NCBI GenBank assembly: GCA_017655985.1
Contig: JACJVS010000009.1
Span: 868,001-932,000, forward strand
Direction of reading: 5' to 3'
DNA length: 64,000 nucleotides
From: Incumbomyces delicatus
Taxonomy: Eukaryota; Ascomycota; Eurotiomycetes; Chaetothyriales; Trichomeriaceae
Position 1 is the stretch's first letter. Every line of letters starts with the position of its first letter. The translations under genes and the position numbers were made by a program. The notes under the pieces were generated by a model. It did no database searches. It was not told where the DNA came from and saw nothing but the letters and a program-made list of their open reading frames with translations. This document shows positions 1 to 10,801 of the stretch, piece after piece.

Positions 1-126
1 GCACTTTGGACCGCTGTAGAGCTAAAGTTCAGGGACCTCGTCGGAAAGATGACAAGCTTGGATCCAGCCAGGCGGATCACCGCGAAAGAGGCTCTCGAAC
101 ACTGCTGGTTCAGCCAGAGTGAGTAG
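1..126 (+). CDS. Protein kinase, C-terminal fragment (truncated by window edge)
   Basis: The first frame is open from base 1 to a TAG at 124-126 and gives 41 residues. They match subdomain XI of eukaryotic protein kinases: a DLVGKM segment, then LDPARRITAKEALEH and a final CWF. The invariant Arg of subdomain XI is in DPARRIT. Only the end of the kinase C-lobe is visible, so family and substrate cannot be told; the upstream part lies outside the window. A GTGAGT overlaps the stop, so the frame could instead splice onward, and the true C-terminus is uncertain. It is not a copy of the kinase at 3501-4714, which ends in a different subdomain XI. Confidence 0.7.
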   Translation, partial: ALWTAVELKFRDLVGKMTSLDPARRITAKEALEHCWFSQSE

Positions 127-290
127 AATTCCATCTAGGTAGAATTGGACTTTTTGATGGGACAGGGTCTCAACCTAGCAAGGCTGACGGTACTCCGCAT
201 CAACACTACTGCCCGTTTCTCATGGTAGAGAATTCTCCCTGCTTAATAAGTGTTCTAAATGTAAGTGCCCGATAAGCAGACCAATTCATG

Positions 291-482
291 TGGCCAACTC
301 GTATATCCCCGCTGCAACGCCAACAACGTCTACCTGTGGTTTTTGCGAGGGGTTATCCTTCACTCTTAGCCGTCAATCCGTAGCTGCCCTGCTTGCATGA
401 TCCTGCACGAAAGCCAAAGCGTGGCACTCATGACCTCTTGCGTCCTTTCTATTCCACAGTCTGGTGGTGAAGCTCGCCATGT
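291..482 (+). repeat. Degenerate direct repeat, copy 1
   Basis: This block aligns by eye with 1153-1345 in the same orientation. Both begin TGGCCARCYCGTA and share CGCCAACAACGTC and TTGCGAG at matching spacing. Many of the differences are C/T or A/G transitions, as expected of repeats altered by RIP. The alignment weakens after the first 90 bases. Confidence 0.4.
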
Positions 483-1152
483 TATTGGCTCTGGAGTGGT
501 GAGAGGCCTACCGGATGGCGACCTGTAAAGACAGACCACTGTGAAGCCAGACATAGAGCTGGCCTCTGTGACAAGCCGCGTCGCGGCGCTGAATTATAGC
601 CTACTCGCAAGGCGCGTCGAACGGATTGCTCGCGAGGCGGATCCGCTTCTCTGGTCTCTTCTGACATTGTAAATAACGGGCCCATCCGCGTGAAGAGGTG
701 AATGACGAGCTGTGTTTGGCACTGTAGTGCTAGGATGTGGTGACCTCATCAACAGACCAATGGAAGAGCCTACCTATCAGTCGACAACGTGTGAAGACAG
801 GTCTGTGTAGACGCCGGTCGTAAAAGCTGCCGCGAGCTTGTCTGTCCCCATGCTGGACGTTGCAATTATCGGTCTTTTTGCACAACCTATTGGCAAGCGA
901 TGTACCATGGTGTGGTTCAATCCACATCTCGTCACTCCTTCTTTTCCTTGCCTCTCGTCCGTTGGCGGTCGGCATACATGCAGATGTCGCTCCACAACTT
1001 GTCCTGGGCAGTGCGTGATAGGATTTTCCATCCTTCCCCATGAGCAGTTCCAATCCTGTCAATATTTTGGCTTCAGACCCAAAGCCCCTACGCGGCAATA
1101 GCGTGGTAGGCCAATTCTTGACCATGCTGGCGTCGTTGTGAAGTGGTCATAT

Positions 1153-1345
1153 TGGCCAGCCCGTAAAACCTTGCCGCAGCGCCAACAACGTCCCATCTGT
1201 GCTTCTTGCGAGACTTCCTATCCGTTCCCGTCTCGTCCGTCCGCGGCTGCTCTCCGTACAGTGCTCACGAGATCGACGCGTGAGGCTTTAGGGTCTCGTT
1301 CGTCTTGCCATTCACCCAGAATTGCAGCAGATCAGGTCGCCCTCT
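1153..1345 (+). repeat. Degenerate direct repeat, copy 2
   Basis: This is the partner of the block at 291-482, about 860 bp downstream in the same orientation and sharing the CGCCAACAACGTC core. It is followed directly by a very AT-rich tract (1375-1600). The spacing would suit flanking repeats of a short element, but no coding remnant can be read between the copies. Confidence 0.4.
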
Positions 1346-1374
1346 GGCGGCGTCGGTAGAGTTTGACTGATAAG

Positions 1375-1600
1375 CGAGTTATATAGAATTACTAGTATAA
1401 CTTAGATTAACTATAGAGCTATAGAAATATATAGAAGATTCGTAAATATATATACTTATTCTAGTTATCTAAGAAAGAAACTTTCTATAGCATATTAGTA
1501 TACTAGTATATTAGTATTACCCTATTCTAATAAGTTATTAAGCCAATGTACTATAATTACCGTATCTAGCTATTACGTATAATTATCTATGCGTTTCATA
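1375..1600. repeat. AT-rich tract, probable RIP-altered DNA
   Basis: About 225 bp consist almost entirely of A and T, with many TATA, TAGTA and CTAGT words. The flanks have ordinary composition. Such islands in Pezizomycotina usually mark transposon copies mutated from C to T. No open frame or terminal repeat is visible. Confidence 0.45.
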
Positions 1601-2866
1601 CCTCTTGAGAAACGGCCATCCTTGTGGTCGCTTCATAACACTATGGCTCCGCGCAGTCTCTACGCACGTGAGTCTTAGCATTTATAACATTTTGCGTTTT
1701 CTTAAAGCGACCTTGCCGGCTTACTCCTCACCGGTAGAAGTATCGCAACTTTCCAACATCACCACCCCCACTATAGATCGACTATGGTATATCAATGACA
1801 GCCAAGTGCAGCACAGACTGATGGCGAAGTATGAATATCCATCTTGGATACGTATCAGGGGATCACCGTATCGTTATAACCAAAGATAGGATCAAGATAT
1901 TCGTTGAGGACAATAAACATGCGAGAACGAGTTCTTGACGTCCTACGAGCCCCAGCCACGCAGCAAGCAATAATGCAAATACAGTCTGCCTTGACGGATT
2001 CCTGAGCCTGAATGCATCTTTAAATGGGTAAAAGCAGATCTACTCATAGCCGTCATTTTGCCCAGAAATCATAGCACCTGTTCCGCTACGGGCGACATTG
2101 TTTGAAAGCCCTTGCAGGTCGGTAAGTCCCAGCAAAACAAAGCATGGCAGTAAGCAAATAGCCTTTCTACTATCACGATTCTGGGCCATGATCACCATAT
2201 ACCAATAACGATTTCCGCTCAGAAGTGTCCACGCACGCGTTTCCGACGATGGCCTGAGCTCACATCATCCCTACTCATTATCCAAATCGGTGCTCATGCA
2301 AAACCCTGTCTCCGTCATAGCCGAATGCCTTCAGATACCCTCTGCCGTTCTCTCAAGGATTGCCAGCGTTGCCCTCAAGCCATTTCTCCTTTCGAGCCAT
2401 CCCGTGCAGGATTTGTTGTGAGGGATTAATGCCGATGGACTCTCGAATTCATAACTTTCAAACTGCTTCTCATAATACATGTTATTTCCCCATTGTATCG
2501 CATGAGATATGGTCTCTCTTACCTCCCGCAGCACAGTGAGCACGCAGCCAAAGCAGAAAACTTTACGACAAAGATCGGTGTCGTCCGCCATCATGCTTCA
2601 TGGATACTAGAACGCACGTACAGGCTGCGCAGACAGGGCATTGTCATTCTCTTACTGAACCGTGCAGCCTCACTTTTAATTGAGTGTATTCGGGTCTTAC
2701 ACGGACGAGAAGACATCTGTAGGCAGGAAGATTGTGAGAGCAAATCGCCGGCATGGCTGTCTTGACGCTGCGATCCCTCGCTAACCAAACTTTTGTCCCC
2801 CGTCCAGTTGTATACCATCACGGTGCTTTCTTCCTTTTAGTGTGTCTTCCTTCTTCATCGTTAACT

Positions 2867-2992
2867 TGTTCTCGAAGTTTAACAGGCTCGTTGCAGAAGG
2901 GCTAGAAGGCCGAGAGGAGGCCTGTTCTCGAGGATTAACAGGTCTCGACGTGTAGTCACAGATGTCTAGATAGATACACATCAGAATTAACA
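2867..2992. repeat. Repeated 18-nt unit, possible solo-LTR remnant
   Basis: The unit TGTTCTCGARGWTTAACA occurs at 2867-2884 and 2923-2940. A third ATTAACA ends at 2992. The segment therefore begins TGTT and ends AACA, the form of LTR ends. I could not find a target-site duplication, so the LTR reading is weak; the duplicated unit itself is plain. Confidence 0.35.
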
Positions 2993-3500
2993 GGTCCGCT
3001 TCGGATATACCTAACTAGGTTTCTACTACCCTTACTACGGCCCCGGGCAGCGCGTCGACCAAGAGCGTATATAAGCTAAGGGTGTTCTATCTCGTTAGTA
3101 CGCGTTACCACGATTTACGAGTACGATAGGACTCGTTTTAGGTCTGGGTACAAGCTGGATACTAGACGCTCGGGTGGTTTTCAAATCGATTTCCCCTTTT
3201 TTAGATGGTCTCGCGTCGCAACGCGATTCTCTCTTGCGTGTACCTCTCTGCGTCGGTTCTCGACCCGAGGACGTGATTCGGGGCCAGTATCTCGCACAGG
3301 TCGCAGAGTCGGGCTTCGCGACCCGAAACGGTGTTGTTGGGCAAACAAAAAGTGGAATCATGCAGTACTGGGATCACGTGTGGAAATACGTTACCCGCTG
3401 GTGTTGACGCAAGAGTTGAACATTTGCGAAACACTTGGTTCCCGGATGAAGTTTCTTCAAGTCACTGGTCAACCTGTTGAAGCTGATTGGTATTGCCAAT

Positions 3501-4714
3501 ATGGCCTTGAGGATCGGTCAGATCCTCACAGGGCGAAACGGAAAATACCGCATCACAGAATCTTTGAAAAATCATACTGTTTTTAAGGCGCAAGTCTTGC
3601 CTGAGTCTTCTATTCCAGCTTCCTAGTGAGCGACGCATTCGTTTTCGTCGACGATTGACTGAACTGGTGTAGCACAGTGATAAAATCCGAGCTTGGTCCT
3701 GAGAGAATATGCTTGAATCGCGAGCTTAATAATCACAAACTCCCAGCGATAGCTTCAAGCCCATTTATTCGGCAATTAGTCGACATTGTGAGCCAAGACG
3801 AAAGCAGCGATCTAGAATACACTGAACCAAATATCGTCAACGGCCCCTGCCTGGTGTTCGAGTGGATGGACTGCAATCTCTGGTCCCTACCCTCTGAGCA
3901 ATTCAGAAGGCATTCAACACTACCAAAAGTCATTGCCAGATCCGCTTTGTCGGCTCTTACCGTCCTCAAACAAGAGTACAACGCAATACATACTGGTGAG
4001 CTTCTACCCAGCACCCACGATAATGATTTGAATCTGACCCTCTGCGCAGATATCAACCCTAATAACATTCTTCTCTCAGGTATCGATGGCCCATCTCCTC
4101 AGGTAAAGATCAGCGACCTTGGAAATAGTAAGGATGGCTATGGAAGCACGAGAAGCCTTTCCAAAGCTGACTGGAATAGCTCTTCAAGAGGGGTATGATA
4201 AGATTCGTGTTCAAAGCCTTCCTACCCGTGCACCCGAGGTTTGGCAAGGTTTAGGGTGCTGGCATTCATCGGATGTATGGTCTGTTGGAGTCACCGTGAG
4301 TCTAGTCTGGCCGTCATGAAATGTACTAACGCCGGGAAGTTGGCACACTGGCTTGCCGGATATCCCATCTTCGGCGCTAAAGATAAAGTAGTTGAAGGCC
4401 TGTCTGAGGCTTGGTGCATTGCCAAAATCCGGCGTCTGGTTGGGCCAGTAAGCCAACCCATTGACGATGTGAGCTATCAGGAAGAATTTCTAATTGCAGA
4501 GCACCTCGAAACAACCACATTCATTCACCCAGAAACAAAAGTGGAAACGCCTTTCATCCGGGTAGGTAAACTACGTGGTGAACTCGAAGGATTATCGGGT
4601 CCAAAGATATGTGCTGGATTATTGGATTTCATTGAGTACCTACTCACCTTACAACAAGACAAAAGACCGACGGCGCTAGAAGCACTTCAACACCCGTACC
4701 TCAATTCTGCCTAA
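3501..4714 (+). CDS. SRPK-like serine/threonine protein kinase
   Basis: Five exons give a 338-aa kinase: 3501-3625, 3673-3995, 4050-4127, 4180-4295 and 4340-4714. All four introns (44-54 nt) have GTRAG-type donors and close the frame. The VIKSE Lys is the likely ATP-contact residue. The catalytic loop reads HTDINPNNILL and the metal-binding motif is DLGN, as in SR-protein kinases rather than DFG. The activation segment ends TRAPEVW, followed by SSDVWSVGVTLAHWL, and subdomain XI is DKRPTALEALQHPYL. The usual glycine-rich loop is not recognisable (GRNGKYRITES at its place), as in many short fungal SRPK-like proteins. Start ATG 3501 was chosen because a stop lies shortly upstream in frame. The third intron could end at 4179 or 4188. 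No partner gene is evident. Confidence 0.8.
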
Positions 4715-4771
4715 TCTACATGCGCATATGGAGAAAAGAAGAGTTTCATTCGGCTTGCAAATCCGGCAGCC

Positions 4772-5218
4772 CTATTTGGCCGGCTGTATACAGTTATTCC
4801 TGGAGCATTTGCCAGGGTTTGAGGTTCTTACCTGCTGCTTATTAGGGTCTGTCGTAACGTGTCCCGTGCAAATGTTTTTCCCGGCAGAGTCTTTCACGTA
4901 AATGGTTGAATGGTCCTCAGGATCGGCTGGGCTGGGGTGTGGCATTGACCTGTTTCGTCGTTCAGTTGATGGATGGCAAATGTAAGATAGAAGACAGACA
5001 TAAGTGATCACAATCTTTTCTGCGCGGGCCTTTTGGTCGGCATTCAATAGTATAGAACCATTCACGGCGGTAGCAACATTTTGGGCCGTTTGTTCGACGA
5101 CCTTTGGGTCAATGGAATCGATAACTCTCTTGAAGCCCCTGTCGAGTACTTCTTCTGCCAATACGATAGATACTTTCTTGGCACCAGCGGCGATTTCTTT
5201 GACCACATGCCCAGACAT
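4772..5218 (-). CDS. Small protein of unknown function, two exons
   Basis: I do not recognise this gene. The frame from ATG 5218 encodes about 132 residues after removing an intron at 4784-4831, which has a GTAAGA donor, an AATAACT-like branch site and a TACAG acceptor and leaves the frame intact. The N-terminal half is an alternating hydrophobic/charged segment (EIAAGAKKVSIVLAEEV, then VIDSIDPKVVEQTAQNVATA) likely to be helical. A hydrophobic patch (IVITYVCLLSYIC) follows and the tail is polar. The frame is open upstream to an ATG at 5332, so the N-terminus could be 38 residues longer. It is convergent with the kinase at 3501-4714. No catalytic motif is visible. Confidence 0.45.
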   Translation of the reverse strand: MSGHVVKEIAAGAKKVSIVLAEEVLDRGFKRVIDSIDPKVVEQTAQNVATAVNGSILLNADQKARAEKIVITYVCLLSYICHPSTERRNRSMPHPSPADPEDHSTIYVKDSAGKNICTGHVTTDPNKQQVRTSNPGKCSRNNCIQPAK

Positions 5219-6194
5219 GGCTTCCGAAATTGTTCGATGAATGAATGTTTGATAAATAGGCACTGGGAGAAAGAAAGGATGCCAGAAGTTGTAGGATGGT
5301 TTAAGTAATTTGATGTCCTCTAGTCGGCCCATAATTTTTTTATAGAATGAAACAATATCGACGGGGTTTCGTCAAACACTCGCAAGTGAAACAGAACACC
5401 CTGCGAGCGAGTGTTTCAAGTCATCGCTAAAATATAGCAGCGCTTACAATCAGTATGCACTCAATTGAATCGAAGTGCCCTACTGCGGTGGGCAAAGATC
5501 CGGTAATTCAAGGCATATTGGATGATTTGCTGTCGAGCAATAAGCGCTGCGACCTGAGTGCTACACAGATTTAACGGATGAGATAAACGCTCGGGGAACA
5601 TTCCGCTAACGTCGATTTGGGCTTAATGGGTCAGTAGGGGTAAAGGGTGAAAATCCAAAAAAAATCTGATATTTAAGTGCCTTTGGGGTTGGTTAGAACC
5701 CTCTGCGTCCTCGTAGAGGCAACTCGACCGAGCGGTGCACCTCCTGTGTGAGTAGGGCGACCCTATACAATCACGACACTCCCTGGATATCTTTCGATAA
5801 CTACCGGTTATTCTCGTTCATCTAATAAGGTAAATATCGTCGTCAATGCTATCACTGTACTCAGGAAGGTTCACAAGGTATTGCTCGGCTTGTATTTTGG
5901 CCTGTTGCTAATTGATCAGTTGTGTTCTGGTTGGACTTCACCTGGTCTCGTCACACTGCGTGATAGGCACTGATGACCTACTTCGTACTTCGAACCCTCC
6001 TGCAGCTAATGTTTTCTTTCATTGTCGAAGTTCCTGCTGCTTTGGCTTGGTTGCTGACTTGTAAAGCCTTGAAAAGTACAATAGCCTACAGCTTGCTAAG
6101 CCTAAGACAGCAACTCGAGGGCTCACAATGAGCTCATGAATAGTCGTGAGCTTCAGAAGGTACACTACTCGTTTTAAAGGGCCACGGAATCTAT
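5219..6194. other. Intergenic, nothing recognised
   Basis: There is no convincing open frame, RNA gene or repeat. The stretch separates the start of the small gene at 4772-5218 from the 3' end of the P450 gene. One TACTTCGTACTTCG motif occurs near 5977; similar words recur at 8282 and 59462. Confidence 0.4.
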
Positions 6195-7943
6195 CTAGGT
6201 TAAAAATTCAAGTTTACAGCACATCTCCTTTGGTCGTGATGTCAGAACTTGATCCTCCATTACCATTGTGGCCGTCATATCGTCCGCAGGACGAGTGCGA
6301 TACTTCGAATAGACCGCGTGTAAACATGCCCTGATTTCAGCTTGAGCAAGACTACACATTTTGTCAACGACCGTACAGCATGAAGAGCACTAGATACGAC
6401 TTACTGCTTGCCAATACATGCGCGAGGTCCAAGGCCAAAGCCTAACATAGATCGTTGTCTTTCGGCATTTCCTTCCATCAACAACCATCTTTCAGGCACA
6501 AATGTATTAGGATCCGGGAAGACCTCTGTATCGAGCCGGTGCAGAGTGTAAGATGGACATCCAACGATAGACCTGCCGGGAATGGAAAAGCCGTCGATAA
6601 TCTTACCTTCCTTCGGCACATATCGCGGCAAGGTCTGGGTAGCTGGAGCCCACAATCGGAGCGCTTCCTGAATAATTGCGTTGAGGTAAGGCAAGCTTTC
6701 AAGCCGATTTTCGGGGCTGAATTCGAGGAGTTCCTCGTGTAATCTCGTGACTCTTGCCGCATTACGGGGCTGAGAAAGCTCCCACATGAGCAGACACAAA
6801 GTATCGCCTGTGGTTTCGATGCCGGCTAGGATGTGGTCCATACATTCCGCCTCGGCCAGAGTGATATCGAACGTGTCCGATGCCAGTAAACGTGGCGCCA
6901 AAGCAAACTCTGAATGATCACTTCTCCGAATAGTGGTGTTGACATAGCTTCGTAAGGTTTTGACGCCCTTTTCGAGAGTAAACTCGTCCGGCTTAATGTT
7001 CTGCAGGAATCGTGCTAAAAGTGGGAAGTAATGGATAAGGAGAAGAGCTTGTAATTTGTCAGCCGGTTTGGCATGCAGCATTCTCTATGTGCGTTCGTGG
7101 CTTACTTTCTCGGGAGTTCTGGTATGACAGCAGTCGGACCATCTCTTTATCCTCGTCCGTGTCTATCGCACGCGTTGAGTAAGGATGAAACACCATGGCT
7201 GTAACACAATCGAGCCCGTATGCGTGAAGGTAGAACTGTCAAGGTTGTTACCTTTGGATTCATGATCATGGTTTATGGCGTCAAGCATGATGAAAAGTCC
7301 ACTTACGTAGACGTCAGCCGATTTCATGGACGCGCACGTTGTTGCAAAGGCGGCGGCACGCTCCGTAATGGTGTCAATGATCTTTGACTTCAATATGTTC
7401 GAATTTGAGTATCGGTCGCCAAGAGCTCTTCGGATCTGAGCATGCTATGACTGTCAGCTGTGGCTCAGGAAGAATTCGGTGTCCTACGGAAACGTACCTT
7501 CTCATGATCTAATGCGGTGAAGAGATTGCTGATTATGTCAGAATCACTGCTGCAGGATGAGCTTGACAGACTCACATTTGACCTTCTTGCCTAAATGTAT
7601 CATAGAGCTCGGTCTTGTTGAAGATCTTATGCTCGGTGCTGTAGATTTGTTTTGCAGCGCCGGGGCTGGCGAATGAAAATTCATTGCGGGCTGTTTGAAC
7701 GACAGGACCGTACTTCAAGTGTAGACCATGCACCCATGGCGTCTTTGTACCTCTGAACTCATGGTATTTCTGGACGATCGTGGTCAACTTTAGATACCAG
7801 GGGCCAGGAATTCGCCGTGTCGAGATCAGGTCAATTCTTCTGAGCCAGGCGGAAACAAGCAGGGCGATGAGCACGCACAGCGCGAACCATGAGAGTGCAA
7901 ATGGCTCAGAGCGAATGGAGGCAAGGTTCTGAACTGAGACCAT
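6195..7943 (-). CDS. Cytochrome P450 monooxygenase, membrane-anchored
   Basis: Six exons read on the minus strand (7943-7576, 7528-7498, 7444-7307, 7235-7106, 7047-6405, 6351-6195) give 488 residues, a normal length for a microsomal P450. An N-terminal hydrophobic anchor (FALCVLIALLVSAWL) is followed by the proline-rich hinge RRIPGPWYLKL. The I-helix motif is AGIETT, the K-helix ExxR is EALR, PERW is present, and the heme loop is FGLGPRACIG with Cys near residue 433. All five introns have GT..AG ends; intron 4 (7048-7105) is needed to avoid an apparent frameshift after SYQNSRE, and intron 5 splices from the heme loop to the last exon. Substrate and CYP family cannot be told. No polyketide, peptide or terpene synthase gene lies nearby, so it looks solitary. 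Confidence 0.9.
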
Positions 7944-10198
7944 CTTGAAAGCGTCGTTAGATTCGACAAGAAAACCCAGTCAATTGTTCTTTTCGTCAGA
8001 AAAATAGCCGATAAGCCAATTCAAGTTGTGGACAGGGCGCAATAAAAACGAAGTTCCACGATCCGTATGTTTCGATATGAGTGGCCGAAGGTTGTCAAGT
8101 CCGTAGCATACTGCATATCGTGCTCGCGGAGTTGAAAAACTGTTGACTTGGCGAACAAAGCTTTCGAACTGCCCCAGTCGCGCGATTTGCCCCCGTGTGA
8201 TGAGTCTTAAGACCTGGGAATATCCAGTGTTATCGATAAGGGCTTATAGGGCCTCCCGGGGCGGGCTACCTAGCAACGTGCTTCGTACTTCGTGCTTGGA
8301 GACACCATGTTGAAAGTAGTTTCACATGATCTAGAGACGAGGGTCAACACTTCAACTGTTTCATTTTGCGTGCTACGCAACGGCACCACTCCATTAGCAT
8401 CCTGAAAATTTCATTACCAAACAAGATGGGCAGGTAAACTTGAAACCGACACCGCTCAGCCATCCCCAATCTCGTCTAGCAGAGAATTGTTGGTCACCTT
8501 CAAAGCTGTCAATGCCTAAATATGATCTCACGAGAGGAATATACCTATCATCTATATGCTATTACATCCGGCCTAAATGCTACTGCGCGTATTTTAGGTG
8601 ATTACGTTGATGACAATCTATGCAAAATATTGCTGAGGATAGGTGTCGGCATACAGTTCTCACATCTTTGCTCCTGCAAAGACCTTCAATGATCGGGGTT
8701 TCGAAACTACGTGAACTTTTCGGAGATATATGAACAGGGTGACTGTTGGGTAGAAGAGAGAAAAATGCCAGCTTCCCGATACATAAATAGGACATCATCA
8801 TCACTGGAAACCCCTTAGAAGTGCATATGCGGTCAAAACACCACGGCGGACCCGTTTGCAACCCAGGTAAAGTGGTAAGTGATTCTAAAGGCTTTACATA
8901 GGACATTGATTCGAGTAGATCGTCAGTTTGAGGCACGCCAAACATGCGGAGGCTCGGCTGCAGCAAGGATATCTTTGAGTAGCTACACATCTGCCCTCCC
9001 ACAATCGAAAATCCCAAAGCGAACTCAGGCTAGAATGATCCTTTATATTTGCGGTAAGTCTTGCAGTATCGTGGTCAGTAGACCTTCTATTCTACGTCAG
9101 CTGGCCGTTTCGATTCGCACAGCTGGTTGCCAAGAGGGCACCCAGCGACAAGAATGGATGTCTATTGTTAGAGCTGGGCCACACTGGCGTCTAACAAAGT
9201 TGTAGAGTAAACCGTTAGGCAACCCTCTTGGGACCGAGATAGGAGGTTCTTTGCATGACAAAGCTTAATCAATTGATTCTTTTCCAGATGCAGGTCATTA
9301 GATGCAAGGGTAGCCTGAATAGGCAGCGTCAGTAGCCCCATCTATGGCAATTTCGATGGGACTTGGTAGAACGGGATAGTTTACCTAGGTAATCAATGGG
9401 GTCCGCGCCAAGCAATCCTGCGCGTGGTGGTTCGACCGTTTTTTCAAACATGTTCCGCATAGGTATATTTTATATAGCCACCGGCAGTCGATGGGGTTAA
9501 CAGTCGAGTATCGACGGTCAATGGGATCAATTAAATCACGAGCAGTGGATCAAAATACTGACAATTCATGCGGAGCGTCTAAACCCCGACCTACGGGGGG
9601 CAGGGCGGCAGGTGTGCGTCTGGTTCGGGAACTTAGGGAGCTCTGCTCAAGTCGGTGGCGATACTGCGGGGTACAGCAGCTCGGCGACCGACTCCCAACC
9701 TCAGGTCAATAATGCAAGTTCGCGAACAAGGGCAGCTTCAAGCAATACGCCTTCAGGTGGCACATGGAGGGCCTCGGGAACGCGGGCCTTACCTGCATAA
9801 CGGAACCTTCCAAAATCCGCTCCTGCACCTCGGAGCTGGCCCCTGCCTTCCGGTTCTGCTAGGTCGGGATGAGATGTCATATATTGCCTCGATTGTCAAC
9901 CATTCAGCTATCCCGTAGATACGCCGCGGATATCGGTGGTTATATGCTTTGGTGAGACCAACCTTCCAACCGGGAAACCCTGGGAGCCCACACAGACAGA
10001 ACTCATGAGTTTTGTTCTGTGACATCCGGCGCCAGATGGCAGCAACCTGTTTCATGTACGGTGGCCCTTTCCGCGCGGTATGAACTGCTCAGGCGCACAG
10101 CAGTACGATGAGAATACTTTGTGCTGATGGATCGCAATAGCAGAGGCTGGTGAAGAGCGTTCCCCGATGATACCGGCATATTGAGCCGACACAGGTGA
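7944..10198. other. Intergenic, no supported gene
   Basis: About 2.25 kb upstream of the P450. A 145-codon open frame on the minus strand (8580-9017) and several overlapping frames at 9491-10055 show no family motif and no intron-exon support, so I leave them out. A palindromic TTACCTAGGTAA occurs at 9381. The sequence may be decayed. Confidence 0.4.
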
Positions 10199-10756
10199 CA
10201 TGATGCGCATTGGGACCATCTTGTGCCTGCAGGACTGCCGCGAAGCAGCTTTACAATGAGCTTAGTCGCAGTCCCAACAAAGCAGAGCACCTCGAATGAT
10301 TAGACAGTCTCTAATGACGTTTCTCAGGAGGCTCTTTCAGATAATAATTTGCTGGACGATAGTGAAGTGTCAATACAAATCAGTGGCGGCAAGGTGGTCG
10401 ACACACATCCTAAACAGTCGGAGTCCAGATATATCTGCCACCGCCTTATGCAGCTTACGCCAGAGGTTCGGAACGGGATCCAGACAAGTGGTCCCATGAA
10501 GATGTTGTAGAGGCAGTCTACACAAGGTTGGAGAGATGTAGAGGACTTTATTGCCTTGATAAGGGCCAAATTTGGAAGGCCTTGTGCTTATTTGTTGATT
10601 CAATTGGGACCCAGCTATTGTCGAGCTCCTAATCCTCTCGAGAACGTTGTAGTCTTCGAAGTTCACAGCGGAGGTCATGCTGATATCCCAACCAAGACTG
10701 ATGTAGTAGCAGTCCGTAGCTCCTCGCAGCTTCGCTGGGGATCCCATGTGCGCTAG
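10199..10756 (+). pseudogene. Decayed coding frame of unknown family
   Basis: One frame stays coding-like for about 185 codons but is broken by TAG at 10301 and TAG at 10508, with a TGA at 10196 just before it; it ends at TAG 10754-10756. Segments such as LLDDSEVSIQISGGKVV and VEDFIALIRAKFGRP have the residue balance of real protein. The two internal stops are of the kind made by C-to-T change (CAG to TAG, CGA to TGA), but introns or chance could also explain them. No family is recognised. It is convergent with the dienelactone-hydrolase-like gene just downstream. Confidence 0.35.
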
Positions 10757-10801
10757 TGGTCCTTCTGCTATATCTTGGCTCCAGATCCACCACGTCGATG
10801 C

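Larger units (their letters stand above)
127..3500. other. Gene-poor region with decayed repeats and AT-rich DNA
   Basis: I see no convincing gene in these 3.4 kb; the short open frames overlap on both strands and show no recognisable motif. The stretch holds a degenerate direct repeat (about 291-482 and 1153-1345), a strongly AT-rich block (about 1375-1600) and an 18-nt repeated unit near 2867-2992, each listed separately. This looks like decayed transposon DNA, perhaps inactivated by RIP, but no transposase or reverse transcriptase can be read. Confidence 0.5.

Noticed and set aside
7048..7105. Frameshift in the P450 gene after SYQNSRE
   Set aside because: A 58-nt intron with GTAAGC donor, CTGAC branch site and CAAG acceptor restores the frame exactly, so the gene appears intact.
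8580..9017. 145-codon open frame on the minus strand
   Set aside because: No family motif, no plausible splice partners, and overlapping frames on the other strand; probably chance.
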